Positions 11,377-21,502 of a DNA stretch of 64,000 nt are shown piece by piece (position 1 is the first letter of the stretch; each line of letters opens with the position of its first letter). Origin of the DNA: Macrosoma leucophasiata (Eukaryota; Arthropoda; Insecta; Lepidoptera; Hedylidae). The translations under genes were made by a program, and so were the position numbers. The stretch is from assembly GCA_036365455.1 (NCBI GenBank), contig JAWQUS010000010.1:13028501-13092500 (forward strand). The letters run 5' to 3'. Under the pieces are notes generated by a model, which had not been told where the DNA came from, made no database searches, and worked only from the letters and a program-made list of their open reading frames with translations.

Positions 11377-13185
11377 ATAATAATATAGCCCTTTATTCGG
11401 ATCTAAACTTAAAACTATTAACAAATATATCTTAAACTTAAAGAATGTATAATATACATCTATTTTTTTGATCTGTGATAATTCAATATTTCGCTTTTCT
11501 TTATTTTCTGCAGAACCGTCTGCCAGTCGGCAAAGGCCTCTTCCAACCTTTTCCATTCTGTTCTATCCTGAGCTACTCTGTTCCTCGTCACACCTGCCAC
11601 TTGCCTGATGTCGTCATCTCATCTTTTCTGGGGTCTGCCTCTCGATCGTTTGCCCTCTCTAGGGTACCACTCAGTTACTCTTTTACTCCACTTGTCTTGG
11701 CCTCTTAGCATGTGTCCTGCCCATCGCCATTTAAGTCTTCTGGTTTTTAATGTGATATCTATGGCTTTTGTCTTGTTTCTAATCACTTGATTTTTTATTC
11801 TATTAGATTTCATACTTCTCTTCTTCCATTGCGTATTCACAGGTTGCTAGCTTTTTTGTCATTTCCCGAGTTAGAGTCCACGATTGGCAGCCGTACATGA
11901 GAACAGGTAGAATACATGTATTTAATAGTTTGCTTTTCATGCTTATGTGTAGTTCGTTGTCCTTCATAGCTTCTTTTAATCCCCAGTATCTTTTCCAGCC
12001 GTTATTAATGCGTCTCTCTACCTCTTTTTGCATAGACTCTTGTTGAGTGATGAGTTGCCCCAAGTAGACATATTCATCGGTGTAGTTTATGTCAAAATAA
12101 TCTAGTTGTATCATACTTTTTTCTCCATTTGTCATTACTCTTGTTTTTTCTGGATTCAGTTTTAAACCAACTTTTTCGCTTTCGGTCGCAAGTTATCTTA
12201 TCATTCTGCTTATATCATCTGAAGTTTTGGCCAATATCATGATATCATCAGCGAATCTCAAATGCGACAGAATCGTCCCGTTCACGTTGATCCCAAGATG
12301 TTCCCAATTAAGTTTTCTAAAAATATATTCCAGAACCGCTGAAAATAGTTTTGGTGACAGAGGGCCGCCCTGTCTTACGCCTCTTTCTACTTTAAATGGT
12401 TTGCTTTTCTTTTCTAACTGAATCCTAGCTGTGCTTTGGCTATAAACATTTTTTATTAGTCTTATGTATTTGTGGTTAATTCCTTGCTCTTTAAGTGCCT
12501 GCCATATTTTTACGTGTAATAAAGAATCAAACGCTTTACTAATCGATAAAAGCGATATAGTAGGTAAGGTTGTATTCGTTATACTTTTCTAGGATTTGAC
12601 GAACTACGTGAATGTGGTCGATAACCGAATAGCCTTTACGAAAGCCTGCCTGCTCTATTGGTTGGTGTTCCTCTAGTGTTCCTTCTATCCGATATAATAG
12701 TATTTTAGAGAATATCTTATATAAGTTTGACATTAGGCTAATAGGACGATAGTTCCCTGAATCATATTTATCGCCTTTCTTATATAAAAGGATGATGTTT
12801 GATTCTAACCACTGTATTGGAATGGTTTCTGTGTTCATGATATCATTAAACATGTTTGTTAGAACATGTATCAGGACATCTCTGCTTCGTTTCAGGATTT
12901 CGTTACTGATACCGTCTGGTCCGTGCTTTGTCTTCTCTTTGGCTTTCAAAAGATTTTTCTTTTTCAGATGTGATTATTTTAGGGACATCAAGGATTCCTT
13001 CTAAATCAACTACTTCGTTGATGTTATTGCTTGCATACATTTTCTTATAATAGGTTGCAGCTGTGCTCAGTATGTCTGTCCGGCGATGATTCAATTTCCC
13101 TCTTTCATTTGTTATCTTTACTATCCAATCCTTGGAACTCTGTAATTCTCTATAAGCTTTTTTTATTCCGCCCGTCTTGATAATA
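11377..13185 (-). pseudogene. RTE-clade LINE, 5'-truncated and frameshifted
   Basis: On the minus strand, 12949-12539 reads HGPDGISNEILKRS, GNYRPISLMSNLYKIFSKIL, EQAGFRKGYSVIDHIHVV and YIAFID, reverse transcriptase blocks typical of RTE elements. A frameshift follows, and HLRFADDIMILA (12220-12260) keeps the catalytic FADD. The C-terminal part continues at 12135-11803 (YLGQLITQQ; LPVLMYGCQSWTL) and 11840-11619 (RWAGHMLRGQDKWSKR; RGRPQKR) in shifted frames. The 3' end has AATAAAG and a TTA-repeat tail at 11377-11400. At least two frameshifts make it inactive. The endonuclease domain is missing. Confidence 0.85.
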
Positions 13186-13225
13186 TATATTTATATATAT
13201 ATATATATATTTAATTAATTAATTA
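13180..13225. repeat. AT microsatellite
   Basis: A TATATA run followed by TTAATTAATTAATT lies at the 5' truncation point of the RTE LINE. Confidence 0.8.
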
Positions 13226-14221
13226 AAATAAGTATCCAAGATATAAAAAAAATACAAAGATTTAAACAATATTTCTTACAAAAATTTTATTATTACTCCC
13301 TTAAGATTTTCCATAAAATACAAGAATTTAAATATTGTCAATAAAGTAATGAAAATTAAAGAAAAAATAGAAAGAAAAAAATAATTTCGGACGGGGATCG
13401 CAGATACAGATTTAGACGAAGAAAATATTTGACCGAAATCTTAAAATAATAATGTATAATAGATAGTGGCAATAATGATATGAATTTTGTATTAAATAAT
13501 ATACCTATTATATAACAAGATACCTCAAAATAAGAAAACTTTAATGATTAAGTACCTCGCTCATGACTGACTTGATGTTTAATAGAGTCAAGTCAGTTAA
13601 GTTTAAAGGCTATTTACTTTTTCAATTCCTTAACATGTCTTTGAAAACACTTATATTTTCACTGCGTATTTATTTTCTTAATTATGATATTATTATATTC
13701 ACTCTATTCTATTTGTAATCGCACGGAGTTTTATTTTCTTTATAAACATTTAAAGATATCTGTAATAAAAATTGTGTTTACTTTTTTCAGTCCTTTCTGA
13801 TTTCTCAGTTGAATGAATGCACTGCACCTGATTACGTCAAAATTAATTTTAGTACTCACATTACTACATTTTCGCTTTCAAGGCAAACATAAGATTTAGA
13901 ATCATTCATAGATTCATTTTAGCGTACACAAAAAGAAATGAGCAATTGCTGTAACTCACACAATTGTAGGGGAAAAAATAAAAAAATGTTGTGATTTAAT
14001 TCGGATATCACAAAAGTTTCTTATTGTTGCGTTTCTGTTTTATGGGGTCGAAATAAAAAAAAAGACTTATACTGGAGAGACGAAGGGCGAGCAAGTCAAA
14101 GCCTTAATCCATATGAACCTTATCTTTCTTGGTATAAGAACTACCAATAAAGACCAAAAAGATCAAAAACTTAAACAGATGATCAAATAATAAAACCAAT
14201 GTTATATACCGTTTTTTTGCA
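13226..14221. other. no gene recognised
   Basis: Very AT-rich. I see no coding frame, splice pair or repeat with landmarks. Confidence 0.5.
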
Positions 14222-14497
14222 CGGAAGGTAGCAAACAAGCATACAGCTCACATTGATGTTAAGTGAGGACTGCCGCCTAAAGACACCTAAACAAAAAGCA
14301 GAGGACAAAATGCAGATGCGTTGTCACCCCTGAGACCTACGTTGTCATGTCTCTATGAAGTTATTATGGGCCATACATAACCATCTAACTGGAACACACG
14401 GATAGAGCTAAACACTACCATTTAGCGGCAGATAAATTGGGTAATGCGATGGTGCCTACGCCCCCGAGCTCCTGAACTGGAACTATACCACCAGTAA
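14222..14497 (-). repeat. SINE-like family A, near full copy
   Basis: It runs from GGTAGCAAACAAGCATACAG to GAACTATACCACCAGTAAAA and matches the family throughout in reverse. Confidence 0.75.
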
Positions 14498-15894
14498 AAT
14501 AACCAGTAAATTTAATTATATACCTATTTAGAACATAATAATCAATGTAGCCTTGAAAAATTTAATTTGTTTTTTAATCCATAGATTCACATAATTTAGA
14601 CATAATAATAAATATAAAGATTACACGTATACCTTAACTAAAAAAAAATGTTTGAAAAAATTTCATTGCAATAGAGTTAGATAGAGATACCTAGACAGTT
14701 AGATAGTTAGGTAGACCAGTTACATGTTACATCTATTAAGTTTTTTTAATATCATTATTTTTATTTGACGGGATAACAGAATAATCGAATAATCATGATG
14801 TATTAATAAATATTTAAAATCATGTTAATGTAATATTCTTTATATTAAAATAAACAGGTATTCCGGTAAATCATAAGTATTTTCAATCAAATAATGTACA
14901 AGTAGGAATCAATATTTTTAACAACAAACTTGCTCCAAACTCAATCCGAACAAAATTGTTAAAATATTATGAAATTGAGTAAATACTATAATTAAATATT
15001 GAATGGATAGTAATTCATTAAAATTAAAACATTTATGTCTATAGAATGGACGGTCATTTTATTTAGTAAGTCGTAGTAGATGAAGTCAGCATCCCCCGTC
15101 CATGCGCGTCACCCCGGGACCACGCAAAATTCACCACGCAGTCTTTCGCTAATCGCCACACGCGACACTTCTATAGCATGTATATCACTAATATTTTCCG
15201 AATACGATCCAAAAAAAATATCAACAAATATTCCTATAGTGAACTCGAATGAATAAGAAACGATATTGATTCACGACGGGTCAACACATTGTCAGGACGC
15301 CCGTGTAGTGTTATTGTACAGTCTTTTGCTATCAGAAAAAAGTGATGTATTAATATTTTTTAGTAAGTGTGGTACAATTATTATGTGGTGACACGCCTGG
15401 TTAGCGATATCTGGAGAGGGGCGGCTTGTGGCTTACATGAAGGGTGAGCAAACCATTATATACCTACAACACAAAATTTTAAAGGGTGGTTGTAAGCGTG
15501 GCCTCTATTGACTTTCACTATTCCATTATTCTTTATTAGCAATAAAGTTTTATAACAGTTACGAAATATGTGTAACAAAATATCTCATCCTCCAAAAATA
15601 TTATAAAATAAAGTTCATAACAATATTATAGTTTCTAAAATTCTTTTAATTCTTATTGGATACAGAACATTTACATCGTCAATACGATGCTTGTCAATTT
15701 TTTATGTTCGTACATTTGTCAATAAGAAAATGAATGTTTTTATTTTCATATGTTTGTAAGGGTTTCTTTATAAAAGTGTAAAACATATTTAACCTGTTTA
15801 ATTATAATATTACCTGTCTATTGAGTTTTGACTGTCAATAATTAATATCTTAAGTCAGCTTTAAACAGGTATTAACTTGAAATTTATATCAAAT
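14498..15894. other. no gene recognised; one GC patch
   Basis: AT-rich except about 15075-15180, where CATCCCCCGTCCATGCGCGT and nearby CGs stand out. I could not fix an exon there. Confidence 0.45.
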
Positions 15895-16615
15895 ACTAAA
15901 GTCTACTGTCTGTCTTATCAAAACCTACAGGGTACTTACCATGACCTCAGAATCTTGAAATTTGGTACGAAGCAACGTCTTATGACACAGATAAAGGAAA
16001 AATTGTTAAAACCGTAAATTTTTGGTTACTTCGTGAAATAGGTAAAAATATTTTTAATAATTTCAAAGTTACTGCCGTTTCCCTCATGATCGCCTAGAGG
16101 TATTAAATTGAAATTAATATCAAATATTTCGGTCTATAATATCTTTAAGCTGTTACAAAATCAAACTTCTATGTCAACGCAATCAAAATAAACAGACACA
16201 AAGACCAAGATCAAAATGCAGATGCGTTACCACTCCTGAGACCTAAGGTGTTATGCCTCTGTGCCGGAAATTACAGGGCCGTACATCACCACCTGACCGG
16301 AACACGATAGTGCTGAACACTACCATTTAGCGGCAAATATATTAGGTAATGCGGTGGTGTCTACACCCACGAGCTCCGTCACTGGAACTCTACCACCACT
16401 AAAAATGTTTTACATCACCGCATATTTTCAAACTCGCATGGGAATTAAACCTAAAGGGTACCTACTTCCAGTCGACCTAGAATCTTGAAATTGGGCATGA
16501 AGCAATGTTTTACATATATTATACAGAAAGGAATCCTAAAACCTCCTATTTTTACTCGTTTGTACGGAAACCTAGGTATACTATTCCGACTCGCGCTTGA
16601 CCGACTATTTTTGAA
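15895..16615 (-). repeat. mosaic of GGGTTCCG-family repeat interrupted by a SINE-like copy
   Basis: Both flanks of the SINE-like copy carry related segments (CTCAGAATCTTGAAATTTGG near 15950; CTAGAATCTTGAAATTGGGC near 16480). The right edge CGACTCGCGCTTGACCGACT resembles the 5' edge of the family in reverse. Confidence 0.5.
16196..16405 (-). repeat. SINE-like family A copy
   Basis: From ACACAAAGACCAAGATCAAA to GGAACTCTACCACCACTAAA, in reverse, nested inside another repeat. Confidence 0.75.
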
Positions 16616-16930
16616 ACCAAATAACTTGGGTTAGTTTAAATTATACAAGATGTAGGTATAATCGAAACTAACTTTATATACACGATCTTGGGTAAAATTT
16701 TACAACATTTACGAATTTCGTTAAATATTTTTTCAATAGAATACCTACTTTATTTATGTACAAAGTTTCTATGAAATAACTTTTAGATTGTATTTATTGA
16801 TATCTAAAAACCCTTGATGTCGTTACTCACTCACTGATGATCATCAAAATTTTTAACATACCTCCTCAAGTCCTAAAAAGCTGAATGTAAATGTTACCTA
16901 TAATACATATTATATTATATTATATATTTT

Positions 16931-17217
16931 GCTGGTGGTAGAGCTCCAGTGACGGAGCTCGCGGGCGTAGGCACCACCGCATTACCTAATATACTTGCCG
17001 TTAAATGGTAGTGTTCAGCACTATCATATTTCGGTCAGGTGGTAATGTACAGCTCTGTAATTTCCGGCACAGAGGCATAACACCTAATGCCTCAGGAGTG
17101 GCAGCGCATTTGCATTTTGACCTCTGGTCATTGTGTGGGTGTCTATAGGCTGCAGTCATCACTTAACATCAATGTGAACTGCACGCTTGTTTGCCACTTT
17201 TATTACATAAAAAAAAT
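16931..17217 (+). repeat. SINE-like family A, best full-length copy
   Basis: It runs from GCTGGTGGTAGAGCTCCAGT to GCCACTTTTATTACATAAAA with an A-rich end, and serves as a reference for the family. Confidence 0.8.
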
Positions 17218-17697
17218 ATATATATATATATTAGTAGACAAACAAAAAAATCCTAAATCTTTGAACTATTACCCTCCAACCCCTTAAACAATAGGGATAG
17301 AAGATTCTTTGTTAAAGTTGCGGTTATTGTCAAATGTAACAATAAGGCTGTGTTGCATCATCTTACTTTAACTTTAACAAATTTGTTAAAGTACAAGTAA
17401 TGTAAAAAAGTGAATTGCACCATTTGAAAATTGTTAAATGACGTCATAGCTTTAACCGTAACGGGCCGAGTTGCGTTGGTTAGTGTTAAATATAACCTCA
17501 AAATTGTCTGTCAGATGATCAAATAATCAGTCAATCCTGGTAACTGTAACAATGTAACTGTTGAAGTCCGCTGACTTGATATACGGTGATTGTCTCCACG
17601 TTTTTAAGCTGGGCCACGAGAAATTTACCACTACACTTATTCAAACAATGAATACCTGTTTATTTTAATGTAAAAAATATTACATTATCATGATTTA

Positions 17698-18025
17698 CCT
17701 ATACAAATAAATAAAATTGAAGTGTCTGTTTGTAATACCTATTAAATAACTGCTTTTTACTAAATGCATATGTAGATATGTATACACGGTACATATGCCA
17801 AAACCACATTTATTACATTTTTTGTCTGTCTGTCTGTCCATCTGTCTGTCTGCCTGTTTGTACCGGCTAATCTCGGGAGCGGCTTCACCGATTTTGACGG
17901 GACTTTCACTGGCAGATAGCTGACGTAATAAAAAGTAACTTAGGCTAATTGTATACTAGCTGTGCCCACGACTTCGTCCGGGTAGATACTGAACAATCAC
18001 GACACGAAGTCGCGGGCACAGCTAG
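17698..18025 (+). mobile_element. non-autonomous Helitron, family with CTATACAAATAAA start
   Basis: It ends GTCGCGGGCACAGCTAG|T with a short hairpin just before CTAG, the Helitron 3' signature. The last 75 bases also form an inverted repeat (CTAGCTGTGCCCACGACTTC with GAAGTCGCGGGCACAGCTAG). The 5' end reads CCTATACAAAT where other copies have TCTATACA. It lies 73 bases upstream of exon unit A. Confidence 0.75.
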
Positions 18026-18098
18026 TCTTTAATAAAAAACGAATATAATTTTTATATAAATAAATTATTTAAATGACACTTACTTATCAACATTTCAG

Positions 18099-18251
18099 AG
18101 TGCAGTGTTTGCGCGGCGGCGGCAGCTGCAGCAGCAGCCGCAGCAGCAGCTGCTGCATCTTGGACTCACCCAGATGCGGCCAAACCGCAGCCACTGCAGG
18201 TTATCACGAACGGCAACCTAAATGGGGATGTTGCTCTCTATAGTAAAAACT
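18099..18251 (+). CDS. unidentified internal exon with poly-alanine run (unit A of array)
   Basis: A TTTCAG acceptor precedes and a GTAAGT donor follows a 153-base segment open only in the frame with two leading bases and one trailing base. It is therefore a symmetric phase 1-1 exon. It encodes CSVC, 15 alanines, SWTHPDAAKPQPLQV, I-T, then NGNLNGDVALYSKN. The alanine run mixes GCG, GCA, GCT and GCC, unlike a simple expanded triplet. The same unit recurs about six times downstream in decayed form. I do not recognise the protein; no flanking exons could be placed, so the gene may extend beyond this window. A decayed copy or a noncoding repeat with chance splice sites are the alternatives. Confidence 0.5.
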
Positions 18252-18329
18252 GTAAGTGAGACTCATTGATATCATGGAACCGTAGCTGTGTATAGTAGGT
18301 ATTCTATTTATAATAATAATAATAATGAC

Positions 18330-18733
18330 AGTGTTGCCCCCCGTCGACCATCGGGTTGGCTGTTTGGGGGGCCCACCAAGGAGAGGCGAGTCACACCTGC
18401 ATAAAGTAGGATTCGATAATATGAGATGTTGAATATAGGCAGGTGCCGGATCTCACTCCATAGGCCCAGCCAGCTAGTCCCCACAGTTCACCCACATAGC
18501 CCAAAGTTTGGCGATTCACTTATCATTACAATAAGTCCCATTATATTCTGCGGGGTCTGTCTGTGCCTGTATTAACTATTGATGCAGTCAGAGAGAGATC
18601 CCGCCGAATATACCCCATTACAATGTAGATCAAAATTCTCGAAAGGGCCTCTACGTGTTGGACCCTCCATGTCCCCGCGCAAGCCTGACAAAGGTCCGGG
18701 GTTCAAATTGGATCCCGTGCTGACGAGAGACAT
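18330..18733 (+). repeat. LINE-like repeat flanked by TAA runs, truncated copy
   Basis: It is preceded by TAATAATAATAATAATGAC and ends at GTGCTGACGAGAGACATAAT. It shares GGTTGGCTGTTTGGGGGGCC and the rest with 10980-11372, so it is a 5'-truncated copy of the same family. Confidence 0.65.
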
Positions 18734-18736
18734 AAT

Positions 18737-19085
18737 AATGACAACCTATTATAGGTCCCACTGCTGGGCACGAGTCTCTCCCCTTTTTGGGGATAGGCCA
18801 GGAGCTTACGCCACCACGCTGCTCAAATGCGGATTGGTGGAGGTGGGTGGGTTAGTGGCCAACCTGTAAGATGTTTTCAAACCGCCCATAATGCCTCCGA
18901 CAAGGTTTTACGACTGCTACCCATCGATAGCAACCGGGACCGACGGCTTAACGTGCCCTCCGAAGCACGGAAACGCGCATTTAATTGCCACTAGCGGTCA
19001 CCCACCACACTACCCGACCGCGCCCGTGTTGCTTAACCGAGTAAATCGCTTACGATCTACACCAGCCGCTGGGCCATGCGGGCTT
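18737..19085 (+). repeat. interspersed repeat with CCCACTGCTGGGCAC head
   Basis: TAGGTCCCACTGCTGGGCAC and CCTCCGAAGCACGGAAACGC mark this common lepidopteran-type repeat. Other pieces are at 1010-1097 and 37558-37625. Confidence 0.6.
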
Positions 19086-19089
19086 CTTT

Positions 19090-19440
19090 TCTATTTGATC
19101 ATTATGATAATGCATAAGATGCAGCAGTAGTAGCTGCATCTTGTGCATCTTATGACCTATCCAGATGCTGCCTTACCGTACCTTCGGTACCTTCGCCCGC
19201 GAGCTCCTCCACTGGAGCTCTACCACCTAATAAAACCTATAATAATCTACAGTAAAATCTGTTAGAGAGAATCATTAATGAAGAAACTTAGCTCTTCCCC
19301 TCGCTAAAACCTAGTATGTAGTTTATAATCGTTCCAATATACAGCCGCAGCTACAGCAGCTGCAAGTTGGAATCATTTAGACTAAGAGTAACTGAAAGTG
19401 AGTCTCATTGATATTATTAAACTACAGCTATTTACAAAGC
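19090..19440 (+). pseudogene. exon-like units B0 and B, fragments
   Basis: B0 keeps a CAG-rich head near 19110 and CCAGATGCTGCC, is interrupted at about 19188-19228 by a SINE-like fragment, and resumes with AGTAAAATCTGTTAGAGAGA. B (19335-19440) keeps CAGCCGCAGCTACAGCAG and GAAAGTGAGTCTCATTGAT. Neither is open. Confidence 0.4.
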
Positions 19441-19467
19441 TTAAATGGAGTAAGCGTAATATATTTA

Positions 19468-19640
19468 ATGTACGGCTTTGTAAATTCCGGCACAGAGGCA
19501 TAACACCTAATGCCTTAGGAGTGGCAGCGGATCTGATTTTTGACCTCTGGTCATTGTGTGAGTGTCGATAGGCTGCAGTCATCACTTAATATCAATGTGA
19601 ACTGCACGCTTGTTTGCCACTTTTATTACATAAAGAAATA
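19468..19640 (+). repeat. SINE-like family A, 5'-truncated, inside exon array
   Basis: From ATGTACGGCTTTGTAAATTC to GCCACTTTTATTACATAAAG, inserted between exon units B and C. Confidence 0.7.
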
Positions 19641-19758
19641 AAAACACAGCTACAGCAACTGCATTTGGACTCATCCAGCTGCTACGAAAGCATAACAGAT
19701 GCAAGTTATCACCAATAGCAACCTCAGTGATCAGAGCAATAATCTCTATAGAAAAACT
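19640..19758 (+). pseudogene. exon-like unit C with one in-frame stop
   Basis: The aligned frame reads WTHPAATKA, stop, QMQVITNSNLSDQSNNLYRK, and retains GTAAGT at 19759. One TAA sits where unit A has a Pro or Gln codon, and the head is shifted by one base. It looks like a recently dead copy. Confidence 0.45.
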
Positions 19759-19837
19759 GTAAGTGAGACTCATTGATATCACAAAACCGTCGCTCTTGTA
19801 CACGTCGAAATGTAGCAGAGGACTATAGGGCTAAGAT

Positions 19838-19946
19838 ATAGTAACAGTAGTAGCATCTTGGACTCATCCAGATGTTTCAAAACCACAGCAGCTGCAAGTC
19901 CTCAATGTCAATATGAATGGTGATGCCGCGCTCTGTAATGAAAATT
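19838..19946 (+). pseudogene. exon-like unit D, core open but weak acceptor
   Basis: The core reads SWTHPDVSKPQQLQV, L-N-V, then NMNGDAALCNEN with no stop, and ends at GTAAGT (19947). The alanine run is reduced to a few GTA/GCA codons. Possible acceptors (TATAG, AACAG) lack a pyrimidine tract. It is either a decaying copy or a weak alternative exon. Confidence 0.45.
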
Positions 19947-19990
19947 GTAAGTAAGACTAACTGATACCACATAAGTCGTATATCTATACA

Positions 19991-20312
19991 TCTATACATA
20001 CAAATAAACAAAGTTGGAGTGTCTGTTTGTTATGTTAAAATAACCGCTTTTTACTAAATGCATATGTACGAGTATGTATACACGGTACATATACCAAAAC
20101 TATTTTTTTTACAATTTTTGTCTGTCTGTCTGTTTGGCGGGGCTAATCTTGGGAACGGCTGGACCGATTTTGACCGGACTTTCATTGGCAGATAGCTGAT
20201 GTAATAAGGAGTAACTTAGGCTATTTTTATACTAGCTACGCCTACGACTTCGTCCAGGTAGATACTGAACAATCATAAATTCTCACGCGGGCGAAGTCGC
20301 GGGGACAGCTAA
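19991..20312 (+). mobile_element. non-autonomous Helitron, same family as 17698
   Basis: The 5' end is TCTATACATACAAATAAACA; the 3' end is GAAGTCGCGGGGACAGCTAA followed by T. It separates exon units D and E. Confidence 0.75.
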
Positions 20313-20344
20313 TCTTACCTACGTTTAAACACACGACAAATACA

Positions 20345-20740
20345 GACGAGCAGCAGCAGTATGAGCTATGATATAGACTCATTCAGGTGCTGTCAAACGA
20401 CATCCGTGTTAAATCATCCATTGCAATAGTGCTGCTCTTTATACTTAGGTAAACTTTCAGTGAGACTTATTGATATCACAAACCCGTAACTCTTGCCCGC
20501 ATTTAATGAAGAAAGATTATATATTATATATAGTATACTTTATCCACAATCCAGATGCTGCCAAAGCACGAGCGCTGCAGTTTTTGTCAATGTCAGATGC
20601 CACTTCTGTAGCTACAGCTGCATAACTATAATATATATATCCTACAGTTTATCACCAAAAGCAACAATGGTGATGCACCTGTCTATAGAAACCACTGCAC
20701 ATGAGACTCATTGATATCATATGAATGTAGCTCTTCCACA
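20345..20740 (+). pseudogene. exon-like units E and F, broken
   Basis: Unit E (20345-20475) keeps the head and tail landmarks but has stops and no GTAAGT. Unit F (20545-20740) is split by about 65 inserted bases, and its donor reads GCACAT instead of GTAAGT. Both keep the following TTGATATCA intron motif. Confidence 0.45.
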
Positions 20741-21490
20741 CCTTTTATTCGTTTGTTTTGCGATATATCATATATGAGTATATGATTAATTATTTAACCC
20801 TACTTCAGCGCATGCCTCAGGTCCTCAGAAACGCCTTAAGTTGAGTTTCGTACTCACAGAGTTCTCAGCTTAATTATTATGTTTTTTTAAATATCCATAA
20901 ACATATTTTAGTTAGTATTGCTAATATCTGATTTGTTTCTTTCTGCCTTACGCAAATGACAATACAACTGATAAAGAGGAAGCATATTATAGCTAAAACG
21001 TATCCAATATACGTTTATGAATAAGAGAGTCAGACTAAGAACCATTCGGGCTCACCACTTGCACAGTGAAGACTCTAAGGTTCGAGATTAGCGCATTACA
21101 TAGATCTGATAAAAAGTATTAAATTAAACACATATGCAGTATAGGATATTTCTAACAACCTTATATTTTTCTTTAAAATCATAAGATGAAGTGTTTGTTG
21201 TTGGTTCTACTATAATGTGGCTGTGCATTTAATAATTTTATTAATAACAAAGCAGGTACTAGTGTACTAGTGTACTAGTGTACAGGTACTAAAGGTATCA
21301 CATTCGTAGCGCAAAAGCGTAGCGCAGTTTGTAGACAATCGTTGTACTTAGTCTAAGGCAATTATTTGAACAAATTCTTCGTTTCAGCAAGTTTCCAATA
21401 TTTTGTGGTGTTATTCAATTAAAAATAAAATGAAGACAAAAATATGTAAATATATATATAATATAGTATATATAATATAATATATATATA
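20741..21490. other. no gene recognised; MITE remnant
   Basis: ATAGCTAAAACGTATCCAAT and ACGTTTATGAATAAGAGAGT near 20990-21030 match one end of the MITE at 53654. A CTAGTGTACTAGTGTACTAG run lies near 21260. Confidence 0.45.
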
Positions 21491-21502
21491 ATTAGTCGTA
21501 AG

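Larger units (their letters stand above)
18099..20740 (+). repeat. tandem array of about seven exon-like units
   Basis: Units start near 18099 (A), 19090 (B0), 19335 (B), 19640 (C), 19838 (D), 20345 (E) and 20545 (F). Shared landmarks are a CAG/GCA-rich head, ACTCATCCAGATGCTGCCAA-like sequence, a middle around GTTATCACCAAYAGCAACC, a TCTATAGAAAAACTGTAAGT-like donor edge, and then GAGACTCATTGATATCA in the following intron. Because the intronic flank is shared, genomic segments were duplicated, not spliced cDNA. A SINE, Helitrons and LINE tails have inserted between units. Only A and D stay open across the core. Confidence 0.75.

Noticed and set aside
12792..13004. Plus-strand frames over the RTE LINE
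   Set aside because: They are antisense shadows of the minus-strand reverse transcriptase fragments.
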